A DNA stretch of 64,000 bases from Caballeronia cordobensis (GCF_001544575.2 NZ_FCNY02000028.1:29351-93350); one strand, 5' to 3'. Shown: positions 35,519 through 44,323, counted from the stretch's first letter. Program-made: numbers and translations. The notes: generated by a model not told the origin, from the letters alone.

Positions 35519-36589
35519 ATGAGAATTGCCCAGATTGCTCCGCTGACCGAATCGGTGCCACCGAAGCTCTACGGCGGCACCGAACGCGTCGTGTCGTACC
35601 TCACCGAAGCGCTCGTCGAGCTCGGTCACGAGGTTACGCTCTTCGCGACCGGCGATTCGCAGACCAGCGCCAACCTGGAAGCCGTATGGCCGCGCGCGCT
35701 GCGCCTCGATCCGGCGATTCGCGACCGCATCGCGCCGCATATGCTGCTCATGGAACTGGTGCGCCGCCGCGCCGAGGAGTTCGACGTCCTGCATTTCCAC
35801 ATGGACTACTACTCGTTCTCGCTCTTCAAGCGCCAGGACACGCCGTTCATCACGACGATGCACGGCCGCCTCGATCTGCCCGAGCAGCAGCCGGTCTTCG
35901 ATACCTTCAACACCGCGCCCGTCGTGTCGATCTCGGATGCGCAACGGCATCCGCTGCCGCAGGCGAAGTGGGTCAGCACGGTCTATCACGGCCTGCCGGA
36001 GACGCTCTATGTGCCGCAGCCGGTGGAGCAGAAGTATCTCGCGTTCCTCGGGCGCATCTCGCCGGAAAAGCGCGTGGACACGGCGATTCGTATTGCGGGC
36101 CGTTGCGGCTTGCCGATCAAGATCGCCGCGAAGGTCGATTTCGCCGATCACGAGTACTTCGAGCGCGAGATCGCGCCGCTGCTCGAACTGCCGTATGTGG
36201 AGTATGTCGGCGAGATCAACGACAGTCAGAAGGCCGAATTTCTGTCGGGCGCGCACGCGCTCGTCTTTCCGATCGACTGGCCCGAGCCGTTCGGCCTCGT
36301 GATGATCGAAGCGATGGCGTGCGGCACGCCGGTCATCGCGTTCAATCGCGGTTCAGTGCCGGAAGTGGTGGACGAAGGCGTTTCCGGCTTTATCGTCGAG
36401 GATGAGATCGGCGCGGTGGCCGCGGTGAATCGCCTGCACACCTTGTCGCGCGAGCGCGTGAGACAGCGCTTCGAGGAGCGTTTCACGTCGCACCGCATGG
36501 CGCGGGAGTATCTCAATGCCTATCAGACCGTGGTGCGCGCGCAAAAGCGTTCGCGCTTCAAGCTGATCGATCGCGCGACGTCGACCTGA
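35519..36589 (+). CDS. Family 4 glycosyltransferase
   Basis: A 356-residue GT-B enzyme. The N-terminal acceptor domain begins MRIAQIAPLTESVPPKLYGG and includes GGTERVVSYLTEALVELGHEVTLFA in adjoining blocks. The donor domain has LGRISPEKRVDTAI and the E-x7-E motif EPFGLVMIEAMACGTPVIA. A start five codons earlier at 35504 is also open; GGAGACGAG lies just before 35519. Sugar donor and acceptor cannot be read from the sequence. Its place after otsA suggests osmolyte or storage-sugar metabolism, which is inference. Confidence 0.88.
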   Translation: MRIAQIAPLTESVPPKLYGGTERVVSYLTEALVELGHEVTLFATGDSQTSANLEAVWPRALRLDPAIRDRIAPHMLLMELVRRRAEEFDVLHFHMDYYSFSLFKRQDTPFITTMHGRLDLPEQQPVFDTFNTAPVVSISDAQRHPLPQAKWVSTVYHGLPETLYVPQPVEQKYLAFLGRISPEKRVDTAIRIAGRCGLPIKIAAKVDFADHEYFEREIAPLLELPYVEYVGEINDSQKAEFLSGAHALVFPIDWPEPFGLVMIEAMACGTPVIAFNRGSVPEVVDEGVSGFIVEDEIGAVAAVNRLHTLSRERVRQRFEERFTSHRMAREYLNAYQTVVRAQKRSRFKLIDRATST

Positions 36590-36604
36590 GCGCGCCAAAA
36601 AACC

Positions 36605-36654
36605 AGAAAAAAACCGCCGTGTAACGCGACCTTCGGGTCGCGTTACACGGCGGT
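36605..36654 (-). terminator. Terminator of the SYLF lipoprotein gene (minus strand)
   Basis: A perfect 19-bp stem (36613-36631 with 36636-36654) closed by a four-base loop (TTCG on the plus strand). Read on the minus strand it ends in a run of seven T, so it terminates the lipoprotein transcript. The plus-strand side has no T run, but the C(UUCG)G-capped hairpin may protect the 3' end of the glycosyltransferase mRNA. Confidence 0.9.
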
Positions 36655-36686
36655 CATGCGTTGCCGCGCGAGCGAAAGACGTGCGC

Positions 36687-37280
36687 TCAGTACTTGATGC
36701 GCGACACCTTCGTGCCTTGCAGCGAGACGTCGGCCATCAGGCCCGCATTGGTCAGCACGATGGCTTCGACCGGCTTGGTGGCCGTGGTCGTGTCGATCAC
36801 GCCGTTCGCGCCCATTTTCACGAGCGCCACCGATGCGTCCGCGCCTGCCGACCAGCCGTCGGAATTGCGGAATTTGTCGAGCGCGTCCTGCGTCATGAAC
36901 AGGAAGATCAGCGCCTTCGACTGCGCACCCGCCTGCAGGCCGAACGAACCCGACGTGGTGCTGTAATAGCCGACGGAACTGCCGCCCACCCGCAACGCGC
37001 CCTTGCCGTATTGCGCGCCGACGATGAAGCCCGCCTGGATCACCGACGGGAACACCAGCACGCCGCGCGATTTCGCGACCAGTTCGCGCGAGCCGCCCAC
37101 GGTTGCGTAGAGACGCTGGATGGTGCTGTCGACGTCGGCGTCGATGGCGCGGCGGTCATCGGCCGCGCCGGCCGCTGCTTCGGCGCCGGTGTTCTTGTTT
37201 GCCGTGCAGCCGGCAAGCGCGAGGCCTCCCAGCGCCAGAACGGCGGTCGACTTGAGCATGAAGTTTCGTCTTTGCATCAT
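36687..37280 (-). CDS. SYLF (YSC84) domain lipoprotein
   Basis: A 197-residue envelope protein with signal MMQRRNFMLKSTAVLALGGLALAGC, ending in lipobox LAGC. The paired Arg in QRRNFMLK resembles a twin-arginine motif. The mature part has the SYLF/Ysc84 domain (about 80-195): SRGVLVFPSVIQAGFIVGAQYGKG, then FGLQAGAQSKALIFLFMT and ADVSLQGTKVSRI. Homologues in Burkholderia are abundant, lipid-anchored and immunogenic (BPSL1445 type), and in eukaryotes the domain binds lipids. The role is unsettled. It is monocistronic, with its own strong terminator. Confidence 0.88.
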   Translation of the reverse strand: MMQRRNFMLKSTAVLALGGLALAGCTANKNTGAEAAAGAADDRRAIDADVDSTIQRLYATVGGSRELVAKSRGVLVFPSVIQAGFIVGAQYGKGALRVGGSSVGYYSTTSGSFGLQAGAQSKALIFLFMTQDALDKFRNSDGWSAGADASVALVKMGANGVIDTTTATKPVEAIVLTNAGLMADVSLQGTKVSRIKY

Positions 37281-37675
37281 TGTTCTCCATCGTGGAATTT
37301 AGGAAACCCCATAGAGCGGGAGGGTGAGGCACGCAAAGTTATAGCACAGCAACATGAAACGCGAACCCCGTCCATCGCTCGAAGCCTTGTCACACATGCC
37401 TTTTCAGGCTCTGCCACATTTCAAGGCGCGATCAGATCCGCCTTAGCTTACTCCTAATCCGTCCCCATAACGCCGGGTGGGACGGTAAATTACACAAAAC
37501 TTTCTAGCGAAACGCCGTCACCTATCAGGGTAGACGAAGCTTGGCCAAATCGAAACGGAATCGGCGTTTTCGCCCGACGCATGACACGCGGGCGAGCACA
37601 ATTTTCGTGACGCCTGCTCCGACGAATCTGCGAAAGCCGCAACAGGAAGCAGCAACGACCGTACCCGGCCGCCGC
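37281..37675. other. Intergenic region upstream of the SYLF lipoprotein gene
   Basis: About 395 bases between two minus-strand genes. The part nearest the lipoprotein gene (37300-37500) is AT-richer than its surroundings and should hold its promoter; a TATAAC box on the minus strand at 37338-37343 is the best -10 candidate. The rest contains only a short questionable open frame (37518-37679, minus) described among the findings. Confidence 0.5.
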
Positions 37676-38158
37676 TCAAGGATGACTTGTCGTTTTTACT
37701 TCGGTAGGAGGAGAAGCCGGCGAGGCGGCCGGTGTGCGCTGCGGCCGCCGCAGCGCGCGCCGGATGCCGCCGATCAGCATGCCGAGCACGAGCAGGGTGG
37801 CGGCGGGCACGATCCAGTAGCCGACGAACGCATGCCACAGGTAATCCGCCAGCGTCGCCTTGCGGTGCGCGTATTCGTTCTGCGCTTCCTGGTGCTTGAT
37901 CTCGGTGGCGGCCAGAACGTCCTCGGGGCAGCCGGCTGCGCGGGCTTCGTCGGGCGTGCCGTGGCAACGCGCGACGGCGCCGGCCTCGCGCTGTGCGTCG
38001 GTCATCTCCCAGCTCGAGAGCGACTTCTGGAGATCGGCCTTGTTGTACGCCATCTCCACGCGCACTTCGTTCACCGCGATAATCAGCACCGGCACGAACC
38101 AGAACGTGATTACCGTGAGCCACCGCCTGAGCCAGCGGTTCTTATGTCTCCATGCCAT
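37676..38158 (-). CDS. Small inner-membrane protein of unknown function
   Basis: 160 residues that I do not recognise. An Arg/Lys/Trp-rich N-terminus (MAWRHKNRWLRRWLTV) leads into a first membrane helix (ITFWFVPVLIIAVNEV). A soluble, charged, probably helical loop of about 70 residues follows, with two Cys (ARCHGTP and AAGCPED). A second helix (VGYWIVPAATLLVLGMLIGG) and a basic tail with Pro/Ser close the protein. By the positive-inside rule both ends are cytoplasmic and the Cys-bearing loop periplasmic, so a disulfide is plausible. GGAGG lies six bases before ATG 38158. No recognisable operon partner. Confidence 0.75.
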   Translation of the reverse strand: MAWRHKNRWLRRWLTVITFWFVPVLIIAVNEVRVEMAYNKADLQKSLSSWEMTDAQREAGAVARCHGTPDEARAAGCPEDVLAATEIKHQEAQNEYAHRKATLADYLWHAFVGYWIVPAATLLVLGMLIGGIRRALRRPQRTPAASPASPPTEVKTTSHP

Positions 38159-38387
38159 CCACTGCCTCCATGCGTGGCGTATGGCCTCGCTCGAAACAAC
38201 GGCGGCCGATGGCGTATGACTTGTATTGATGAGGGGGCCGCCTTCGCGCCATCTTATGAGAAAAAGACGACGGTGCGAATCACTTGCTTGGGTGCAGTGC
38301 AATAAAGGCCGGTAGACAGCGTAAATACGACAGGGCCGCCGCGCGCGAACGGCGCGGCGTGATGGCTCAACGCGCGTATGGCGCGAC

Positions 38388-38684
38388 TCAGCCCTTGTTG
38401 CTGAGACAGCTCTTCATGAACGCCTTGCGGTCGTCGCCTTTCTTATCGGTTGCCTGCTGATTGCACGCGGTCATCTTCTGCTGTTGCGTCATCGGCGTGG
38501 AGGCGGCCGCGGGCGCGGCGGCCAGGCAGCTCTTCATGAACGCCTTGCGGTCGTCGCCCTTCTTGTCGCCCGCCTGCTTGTTGCATTCCGTCATCTTGTT
38601 TTGCTGGCTGTTGGCGGCGAAGGCCGTATTCGCGCCGAGCGTCAGGCTCAGCACGGCGATGAGGGCGGTGGCTCGAATGATCAT
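38388..38684 (-). CDS. PsiF repeat protein
   Basis: A 98-residue exported protein: signal peptide ending NTAFAAN, then two PsiF repeats with pattern KMTxCNxQAxDKKGDDRKAFMKSCL. PsiF was first seen as a phosphate-starvation-induced gene next to phoA in E. coli; its function is unknown. A 32-base stretch (38407-38438) is repeated without change at 38527-38558, so the second repeat is recent or kept identical by conversion. No Pho box can be claimed from the upstream 217 bases. Confidence 0.9.
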   Translation of the reverse strand: MIIRATALIAVLSLTLGANTAFAANSQQNKMTECNKQAGDKKGDDRKAFMKSCLAAAPAAASTPMTQQQKMTACNQQATDKKGDDRKAFMKSCLSNKG

Positions 38685-38901
38685 GTGACGCTCCCTGATT
38701 TGAATGGCGGTTATTTTTTCGACGGTGCGCGCCCCGCAGCCCGTCGCCCGGGCATTATGGCAAACCCAATATGAACGGTGTATGGGATAAGGTGAAATCG
38801 TGAGGCGGCGGGAACGTTGCTTGCAAGCGCCTTACATCGCCACATGCGACGCCGCCGACGTATGATCGTGCGACGCACGTCCAACACGAGGGAGACGGTT
38901 C

Positions 38902-39183
38902 ATGTCCACGCCGCTGTCCGACCATTACAAAGGCTTCGAAATCAAGGTGCAGGCATTGCGGCGCGCGAAGGAGCGCGACGAGCCGGACGACGGCCCCCGC
39001 CACTTCGACATCGTCGTGACGATCTCGAAGAGCGCGCATGGCGAAAGCGGCCGCCCGGTCATGTTCGGCGTGCCGGAGCAGGAACCGTTCGATAGCCCGA
39101 TCGATGCGACCCGCGCGGGCATCGACTACGCGCGCGACATCATCGACAACAAGGTGGAAGGGCAGTCGGTCGAAGATCTCTGA
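38902..39183 (+). CDS. Small conserved-looking soluble protein, unknown function
   Basis: 93 residues, acidic to neutral, beginning MSTPLSDHYKGFEIKVQALR and ending with DYARDIIDNKVEGQSVEDL. Alternating hydrophobic residues (HYKGFEIKVQALR, HFDIVVTIS) suggest a small alpha/beta fold; there is no signal peptide or Cys. GGGAGA precedes the ATG and codon use matches neighbouring real genes, which supports it as a true gene. I cannot name a family. It is divergent from psiF. Confidence 0.75.
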   Translation: MSTPLSDHYKGFEIKVQALRRAKERDEPDDGPRHFDIVVTISKSAHGESGRPVMFGVPEQEPFDSPIDATRAGIDYARDIIDNKVEGQSVEDL

Positions 39184-39378
39184 TCTCCGGCAGACACTTT
39201 GCCCGCGTCACGCCGACACAGCACACGGCCTACACGTTAGCCCGATTGACCTCGCGCGCCGCTGCATCGAGAATCGACGGCGGGCAAACGTTCAAATCGC
39301 GCCCGAAAGGCCCGCGTTGCTCGCATTCGCTGCATCTCGCACGACCACACGAACCATAACAAAGCATCGGAGATCCGC

Positions 39379-40341
39379 ATGAATCGAACCATCCGCCGGC
39401 GCGTCCTGACGGCTGCCGTCGCGCTCGCCGTCTGCGCCGCGCTGCCGCTCGCCTCGTCATCCGCCTTCGCGCAAACGCCGGCCAAGCCGAAAGTCGCGCT
39501 CGTCATGAAGTCGCTCGCCAACGAGTTCTTCCTGACGATGGAAAACGGCGCGAAGGATTATCAGAAGCACAACGCCAGCCAGTTCGACCTGATCACCAAC
39601 GGCATCAAGGACGAAACCGACACCGCCGCGCAGATTCGCATCGTCGAGCAGATGATCGTCTCGAAGGTCGACGCGCTCATCATCGCGCCGGCCGATTCGA
39701 AGGCGCTCGTGCCGGTGATCAAGAAGGCGGCGGACGCGGGCATCATCGTCGTGAACATCGACAACCGGCTCGATCCGGACGTGCTCAAGTCCAAGGATCT
39801 GAACGTGCCGTTCGTCGGACCGGACAACAAGAAGGGCGCGCGCAAGGTGGGCGACTATCTCGCGCCGCGCCTGAAGAAGGGCGATGAAGTCGCGATCATC
39901 GAAGGCGTGACGACCACCACGAATTCGCAGGCGCGCAGCGCCGGTTTCAAGGAAGCGATGGACGCGGCCGGCATGAAGGTCGTCGCGCTGCAGTCGGGCG
40001 AATGGGAAATCGACAAGGGCAACGCGGTCGCCTCGCAGATCCTGAACGCGAATCCGAACGTGAAGGCGCTCCTGTGCGACAACGACAACATGGCGATCGG
40101 CGCCGTGTCGGCGATTCGCGCGGCGGGCAAGGCGGGCAAGGTGCAGGTCGTCGGCTTCGACAACATCGGCGCGATCAAGCCGATGCTCAAGGACGGCCGC
40201 GTGCTCGCGACCGCCGACCAGTACGCGGCGAAGCAGGCGGTCTTCGGCATCGACGTGGCGCTCAAGGCGATCGCGGGCCACAAGAAACAGTCGGAGTTGT
40301 CGCAGGTGGTCGAAACGCCGGTCGATCTCATCACCAAATGA
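39379..40341 (+). CDS. rbsB: Ribose-type ABC transporter substrate-binding protein
   Basis: Periplasmic sugar-binding protein of 320 residues with a Sec signal ending SSAFAQ. The type I periplasmic fold is shown by KPKVALVMKSLANEFFLTMENGA, with ALIIAPADSKALVPVI and VVNIDNRLD for sugar contacts, and CDNDNMAIGAVSAI and VVGFDNIGAIKPMLKDGRV for the hinge side. It is the first gene of an operon that also encodes the ATPase, permease, LacI regulator and ribokinase, which supports ribose. Confidence 0.9.
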   Translation: MNRTIRRRVLTAAVALAVCAALPLASSSAFAQTPAKPKVALVMKSLANEFFLTMENGAKDYQKHNASQFDLITNGIKDETDTAAQIRIVEQMIVSKVDALIIAPADSKALVPVIKKAADAGIIVVNIDNRLDPDVLKSKDLNVPFVGPDNKKGARKVGDYLAPRLKKGDEVAIIEGVTTTTNSQARSAGFKEAMDAAGMKVVALQSGEWEIDKGNAVASQILNANPNVKALLCDNDNMAIGAVSAIRAAGKAGKVQVVGFDNIGAIKPMLKDGRVLATADQYAAKQAVFGIDVALKAIAGHKKQSELSQVVETPVDLITK

Positions 40342-40505
40342 GTTTCGCGGGCGCGCGTCGAAAATCAGCCTCAAGTTCGCCGCGCGCCTGCCGATAAGAT
40401 GCTGACGAGCGCGCAGGACAGACCTTCGGGGAACGTCCGCGCGACGGCTTCGGAAGCGCACGACCACCCCCAGCGAGGATGCAAGGCACAGCTTTGAAGC
40501 GCCCC

Positions 40506-42095
40506 ATGACCGGATCGAACGATGCGAACGTGCTGACGGTGACGGGCATCGGCAAGACTTATGTCGAGCCGGTGCTGGCGGACGTATCGCTCGAACTCGC
40601 CGCGGGGCAGGTGCTCGCGCTCACCGGCGAGAACGGCGCGGGCAAGAGCACGTTGTCGAAGATCATCGGCGGGCTCACCGATCCGACCACGGGCACCATG
40701 ACGCTCGCGGGCCAGCCCTACGCGCCCAGAAGCCGCTCGGAGGCCGAGGCGCTCGGCGTGCGCATGGTGATGCAGGAGCTGAACCTGCTGCCCACATTGT
40801 CGGTGGCGGAGAATCTGTTTTTGAACCGCTTGCCGAGGAAAGGCCTCGGCTGGATCGACCGGAAACGGCTCGCGCAGGACGCCCGTCACGCGATGGCGCA
40901 AGTCGGCCTCGACGCGATCGACCCGGACACGCTCGTCGAGCGTCTGGGCATCGGGCATCAGCAGATGGTGGAAATCGCGCGCAATCTGATCGGCGATTGC
41001 CGCGTGCTGATCCTCGACGAACCCACCGCGATGCTCACGGCCCGCGAAGTCGACTTGCTGTTCGAGCAGGTGGAGCGGCTGAAGGCGCGCGGCGTGGCGC
41101 TCGTGTACATCTCGCACCGGCTGGAAGAACTGCGGCGCATCGCCGGACGCGCGGCTGTGCTGCGCGACGGGCGCCTCGTGCATGTCGGCCCGATGGACGA
41201 ACTGACGAGCGAGCGGCTCGTCACGCTCATGGTCGGACGCGAGATCGGCGAGCGCATCGATCTGGGCGAGCGCAAGATGGGCGATGTCGCGCTGAAGGTG
41301 GAGGGCATGACGCGCCTGCCCGCGGTGCGCGACGTGTCGCTCGAAGTGCGCGCGGGCGAGATTTTCGGCGTGAGCGGGCTGATCGGCGCGGGCCGCACCG
41401 AGCTCATGCGGCTGATTTACGGCGCGGACCGCGCGGATGCGGGCAGCGTGTCGGTGGCACATAAAGGAAAGGCGCTGCGGCGCGTGTCGGTGCAAACGCC
41501 GTCGGATGCCGTGAATGAAGGCATCGCGCTCATCACGGAGGATCGCAAGGGCGAAGGCCTGCTGCTCAGCCTGCCCATCGCCGCGAACGTTTCACTTGGA
41601 AACCTGAGCGCGGTGGCGCGGCATGGCGTGGTCGACGCGCGCCGGGAAGCCGCGCTCGCGCAGCGTCAGATCGACGCGATGCGCATTCGCACGTCGGGTC
41701 CGGCGCAGGCGGTGTCGGAGCTGTCGGGCGGCAATCAGCAGAAAGTCGTGATCGGCCGCTGGCTCGCGCGCGACTGCTCGGTGCTGCTGTTCGACGAACC
41801 GACGCGCGGCATCGACGTCGGCGCGAAGTTCGACATCTACGGGCTGATGGGCGCATTGGCCCGCGAAGGGCGCGCGCTCGTGGTCGTGTCGAGCGACCTG
41901 CGCGAGCTGATGCTGATTTGCGACCGCATCGGCGTGATGTCGGCCGGACGCATGACGGGCGTGTTCGAGCGCGGGAACTGGACGCAGGACGCGCTGCTCG
42001 CGGCGGCGTTCTCCGGTTACGCGAAACGCGAGGCGATCCTGCACGAGCCGATCGCGCCAGATGCCAAAGCGCCCGAAGACAACGTGGAGCATTGA
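40506..42095 (+). CDS. rbsA: Ribose-type ABC transporter ATP-binding protein
   Basis: Two fused ABC domains (529 residues). The first has a complete Walker A (GENGAGKSTLSKI) and signature region (LGIGHQQMVEIARNL). The second has a changed Walker A (GLIGAGRTELMRL), usual for the RbsA/MglA family, then LSGGNQQKVVIGRWL and LLFDEPTRGIDVG. The start is uncertain: ATG 40479 gives nine more residues; neither has a strong ribosome site. The gene ends directly before rbsC. Confidence 0.92.
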   Translation: MTGSNDANVLTVTGIGKTYVEPVLADVSLELAAGQVLALTGENGAGKSTLSKIIGGLTDPTTGTMTLAGQPYAPRSRSEAEALGVRMVMQELNLLPTLSVAENLFLNRLPRKGLGWIDRKRLAQDARHAMAQVGLDAIDPDTLVERLGIGHQQMVEIARNLIGDCRVLILDEPTAMLTAREVDLLFEQVERLKARGVALVYISHRLEELRRIAGRAAVLRDGRLVHVGPMDELTSERLVTLMVGREIGERIDLGERKMGDVALKVEGMTRLPAVRDVSLEVRAGEIFGVSGLIGAGRTELMRLIYGADRADAGSVSVAHKGKALRRVSVQTPSDAVNEGIALITEDRKGEGLLLSLPIAANVSLGNLSAVARHGVVDARREAALAQRQIDAMRIRTSGPAQAVSELSGGNQQKVVIGRWLARDCSVLLFDEPTRGIDVGAKFDIYGLMGALAREGRALVVVSSDLRELMLICDRIGVMSAGRMTGVFERGNWTQDALLAAAFSGYAKREAILHEPIAPDAKAPEDNVEH

Positions 42096-43085
42096 ATGAG
42101 CGAAGCGAACCTGCCCGCCGATGCGCCGAAGAGCACGAAAGGCGTCGGCACGCGCCTCGGGCTGTCGAATTACCTGGGCCTCGCGGGCGCGCTCGCCGCG
42201 ATGATCGCGCTGTTTTCGGTACTGAGCACGCATTTTCTGACGTACGACACGTTCAGCACGATTGCGAACCAGATTCCGGATCTCGTCGTGATGTCGGTCG
42301 GCATGACGTTCGTGCTGATCATCGCGAGCATCGATCTGTCGGTCGGGTCGGTGCTGGCGCTGGGCGCGTCGGTGGTGAGCGTGGCCGCGCTCCAGTGGCA
42401 CTGGCCGGCGTTTCCCGCCGCGCTGATCGGCCTCGCGGCAGCCGCCATGACGGGCGCCGTGACCGGCCTCGTGACGGTGGCGTGGCGGATTCCGTCGTTC
42501 ATCGTGTCGCTCGGCGTGCTGGAAGGCGCGCGCGGGCTCGCGTATCAGATGACGAACTCGCGCACGGCGTACATTGGCGATGCGTTCGATTTCCTGTCGA
42601 ATCCGATCGCGTTCGGCATCTCGCCCGCGTTCCTGATCGCGGTCGCGGTGATGATTGTTGCGCATTTGGTCTTGACTCGGACGGTTTTTGGCCGATATCT
42701 CGTAGGAATCGGCACGAACGAGGAAGCCGTGCGGCTCGCGGGCGTGAATCCGCGGCCCTACAAGGTCATCGTTTTCGCGTTGATGGGCGCGCTCTCCGGG
42801 CTCGCCGCGCTGTTCCAGATTTCGCGTCTGGAAGCGGCGGATCCGAACGCCGGCGCGGGCCTGGAGCTTCAGGTGATTGCGGCGGTGGTGATCGGCGGCA
42901 CGAGCCTGATGGGCGGGCGCGGCTCGGTCATCAGCACGTTTTTCGGCGTGTTGATCATTTCCGTGCTGGCGGCGGGGCTCGCGCAAATCGGCGCGAACGA
43001 GCCGACCAAGCGCATCATTACCGGCGCGGTGATCGTGGTGGCGGTGGTGCTGGACACATACCGCAGCAGAAGGAAGCGTGTCTGA
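42096..43085 (+). CDS. rbsC: Ribose-type ABC transporter permease
   Basis: Inner-membrane permease of 329 residues with about eight to ten hydrophobic helices. Family motifs include VMSVGMTFVLIIASIDLSVGS and the late NEEAVRLAGVNPRPYK with AVVIGGTSLMGGRGSV (the cytoplasmic loop that contacts the ATPase). Its ATG follows the rbsA stop with no gap. Confidence 0.93.
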   Translation: MSEANLPADAPKSTKGVGTRLGLSNYLGLAGALAAMIALFSVLSTHFLTYDTFSTIANQIPDLVVMSVGMTFVLIIASIDLSVGSVLALGASVVSVAALQWHWPAFPAALIGLAAAAMTGAVTGLVTVAWRIPSFIVSLGVLEGARGLAYQMTNSRTAYIGDAFDFLSNPIAFGISPAFLIAVAVMIVAHLVLTRTVFGRYLVGIGTNEEAVRLAGVNPRPYKVIVFALMGALSGLAALFQISRLEAADPNAGAGLELQVIAAVVIGGTSLMGGRGSVISTFFGVLIISVLAAGLAQIGANEPTKRIITGAVIVVAVVLDTYRSRRKRV

Positions 43086-43147
43086 TTGAGGGACGTCGCG
43101 AGGCGCGCACCGCACGAGGCGGAAAAAGCGGCCGGCGACGGGAAACA

Positions 43148-43175
43148 AAGCGGCAAGCAGGAAGCGGCAAGCAGG
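43148..43175. repeat. 14-bp tandem direct repeat between rbsC and rbsR
   Basis: AAGCGGCAAGCAGG occurs twice head to tail (43148-43161 and 43162-43175) within a purine-rich 195-base spacer. It could arise by replication slippage; no function is evident. Confidence 0.7.
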
Positions 43176-43280
43176 GCGCGGGGAAGCAGTTAAACGGCGC
43201 ATGACAGTGCAGTAGCGGGCGCGCCGGACGCCTTACGACCAATAAGAGCAGCAAGACCTAAGAAAAGCGAAGGACGATGT

Positions 43281-44306
43281 ATGGCGACGATCAAAGACGT
43301 GGCAGCCATTGCCGGGGTGTCGTTCACGACGGTATCCCATGTAGTGAACAACTCGCGACCGGTGTCGGCCGACGTGCGGGCGAAAGTCGAGCGGGCGATC
43401 CGCGAGCTCGACTACGTGCCGTCGGCGGTGGCGCGCTCGCTGAAGGCGCGCTCCACCGCGACGATCGGCCTTCTGGTGCCGAACGCGACGAATCCGTATT
43501 TCGCCGAGCTTGCGCGCGGCGTGGAGGACGGCTGCGCGAAGAACGGCTATTGCGTGTTCTTCTGCAACTCCGACGACGATCCCGCGAAGCAGCGCAGCTA
43601 CTTGCGCGTGCTGCAGGAAAAGCGCATCGACGGTCTGGTGATCGCGTCGGCGGGTGAGGATTCGGTGCTCGCGCAATGTCTCGCGGGCGCGCGCGAGCCG
43701 CTCGTGATCGTCGATCGCAATATCGAGGGGCTGCAATCGGACCTCGTGCAGATCGACCACGAAAAGGGCGCGTATCTCGCGACGCGGCATCTGCTGCAAC
43801 TCGGGCATTCGCAGATCGGCTGCATCACCGGGCCGGTCGCCACCGCCGTCTCCGCGATGCGCCTGCACGGCTTCATCCGCGCGATGGCCGAGCGTGGCGT
43901 CGAAATTGCGCCGAACGCGATTCAGCAGAGCGACTTTTCCGCGACGGGCGGTTATGCCGCGGCCTCGCAACTGCTCGACAACATGCGGCCGACCGCGATC
44001 TTCGCGTGCAACGACATGATGGGCATCGGCGCGCTGCGGGCGGCGGCCGAGCGCCATATCAACGTGCCGACGGATTGCTCCATCATCGGTTTCGACGATG
44101 TCGAGCTGTCGCGCTACACCTATCCGGCGCTCTCGACGGTCGGGCAGTCGGTGCGCGCGCTCGGCGAAATGGCGGCGCAGACGCTGATCGACCGCATCAC
44201 CGGCAAGCTGACCGGGACGACGCGCCGCCGCGTGGTGCCGCCGCGTCTCGTGCGGCGCGAATCGACGGCGGTCGTGCCGGAAGCGTACCGCGTCGACAGA
44301 ACGTAA
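43281..44306 (+). CDS. rbsR: LacI-family ribose operon regulator
   Basis: A 341-residue repressor: LacI helix-turn-helix at the N-terminus (MATIKDVAAIAGVSFTTVSHV, hinge helix PSAVARSLKAR) followed by a periplasmic-binding-protein-like effector domain (IGLLVPNATNPYFAELARG, FACNDMMGIGALRAA, IGFDDVELSRYTYP). Its position between the transporter and ribokinase suggests it responds to ribose and controls the operon; the operator was not found by eye. Confidence 0.9.
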   Translation: MATIKDVAAIAGVSFTTVSHVVNNSRPVSADVRAKVERAIRELDYVPSAVARSLKARSTATIGLLVPNATNPYFAELARGVEDGCAKNGYCVFFCNSDDDPAKQRSYLRVLQEKRIDGLVIASAGEDSVLAQCLAGAREPLVIVDRNIEGLQSDLVQIDHEKGAYLATRHLLQLGHSQIGCITGPVATAVSAMRLHGFIRAMAERGVEIAPNAIQQSDFSATGGYAAASQLLDNMRPTAIFACNDMMGIGALRAAAERHINVPTDCSIIGFDDVELSRYTYPALSTVGQSVRALGEMAAQTLIDRITGKLTGTTRRRVVPPRLVRRESTAVVPEAYRVDRT

Positions 44307-44323
44307 CAAGCAAGGAAGCAACG

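Noticed and set aside
41592..43202. A 536-codon minus-strand open frame opposite rbsA/rbsC
   Set aside because: Rich in Arg/His with no recognisable fold; rbs genes on the plus strand are clear.
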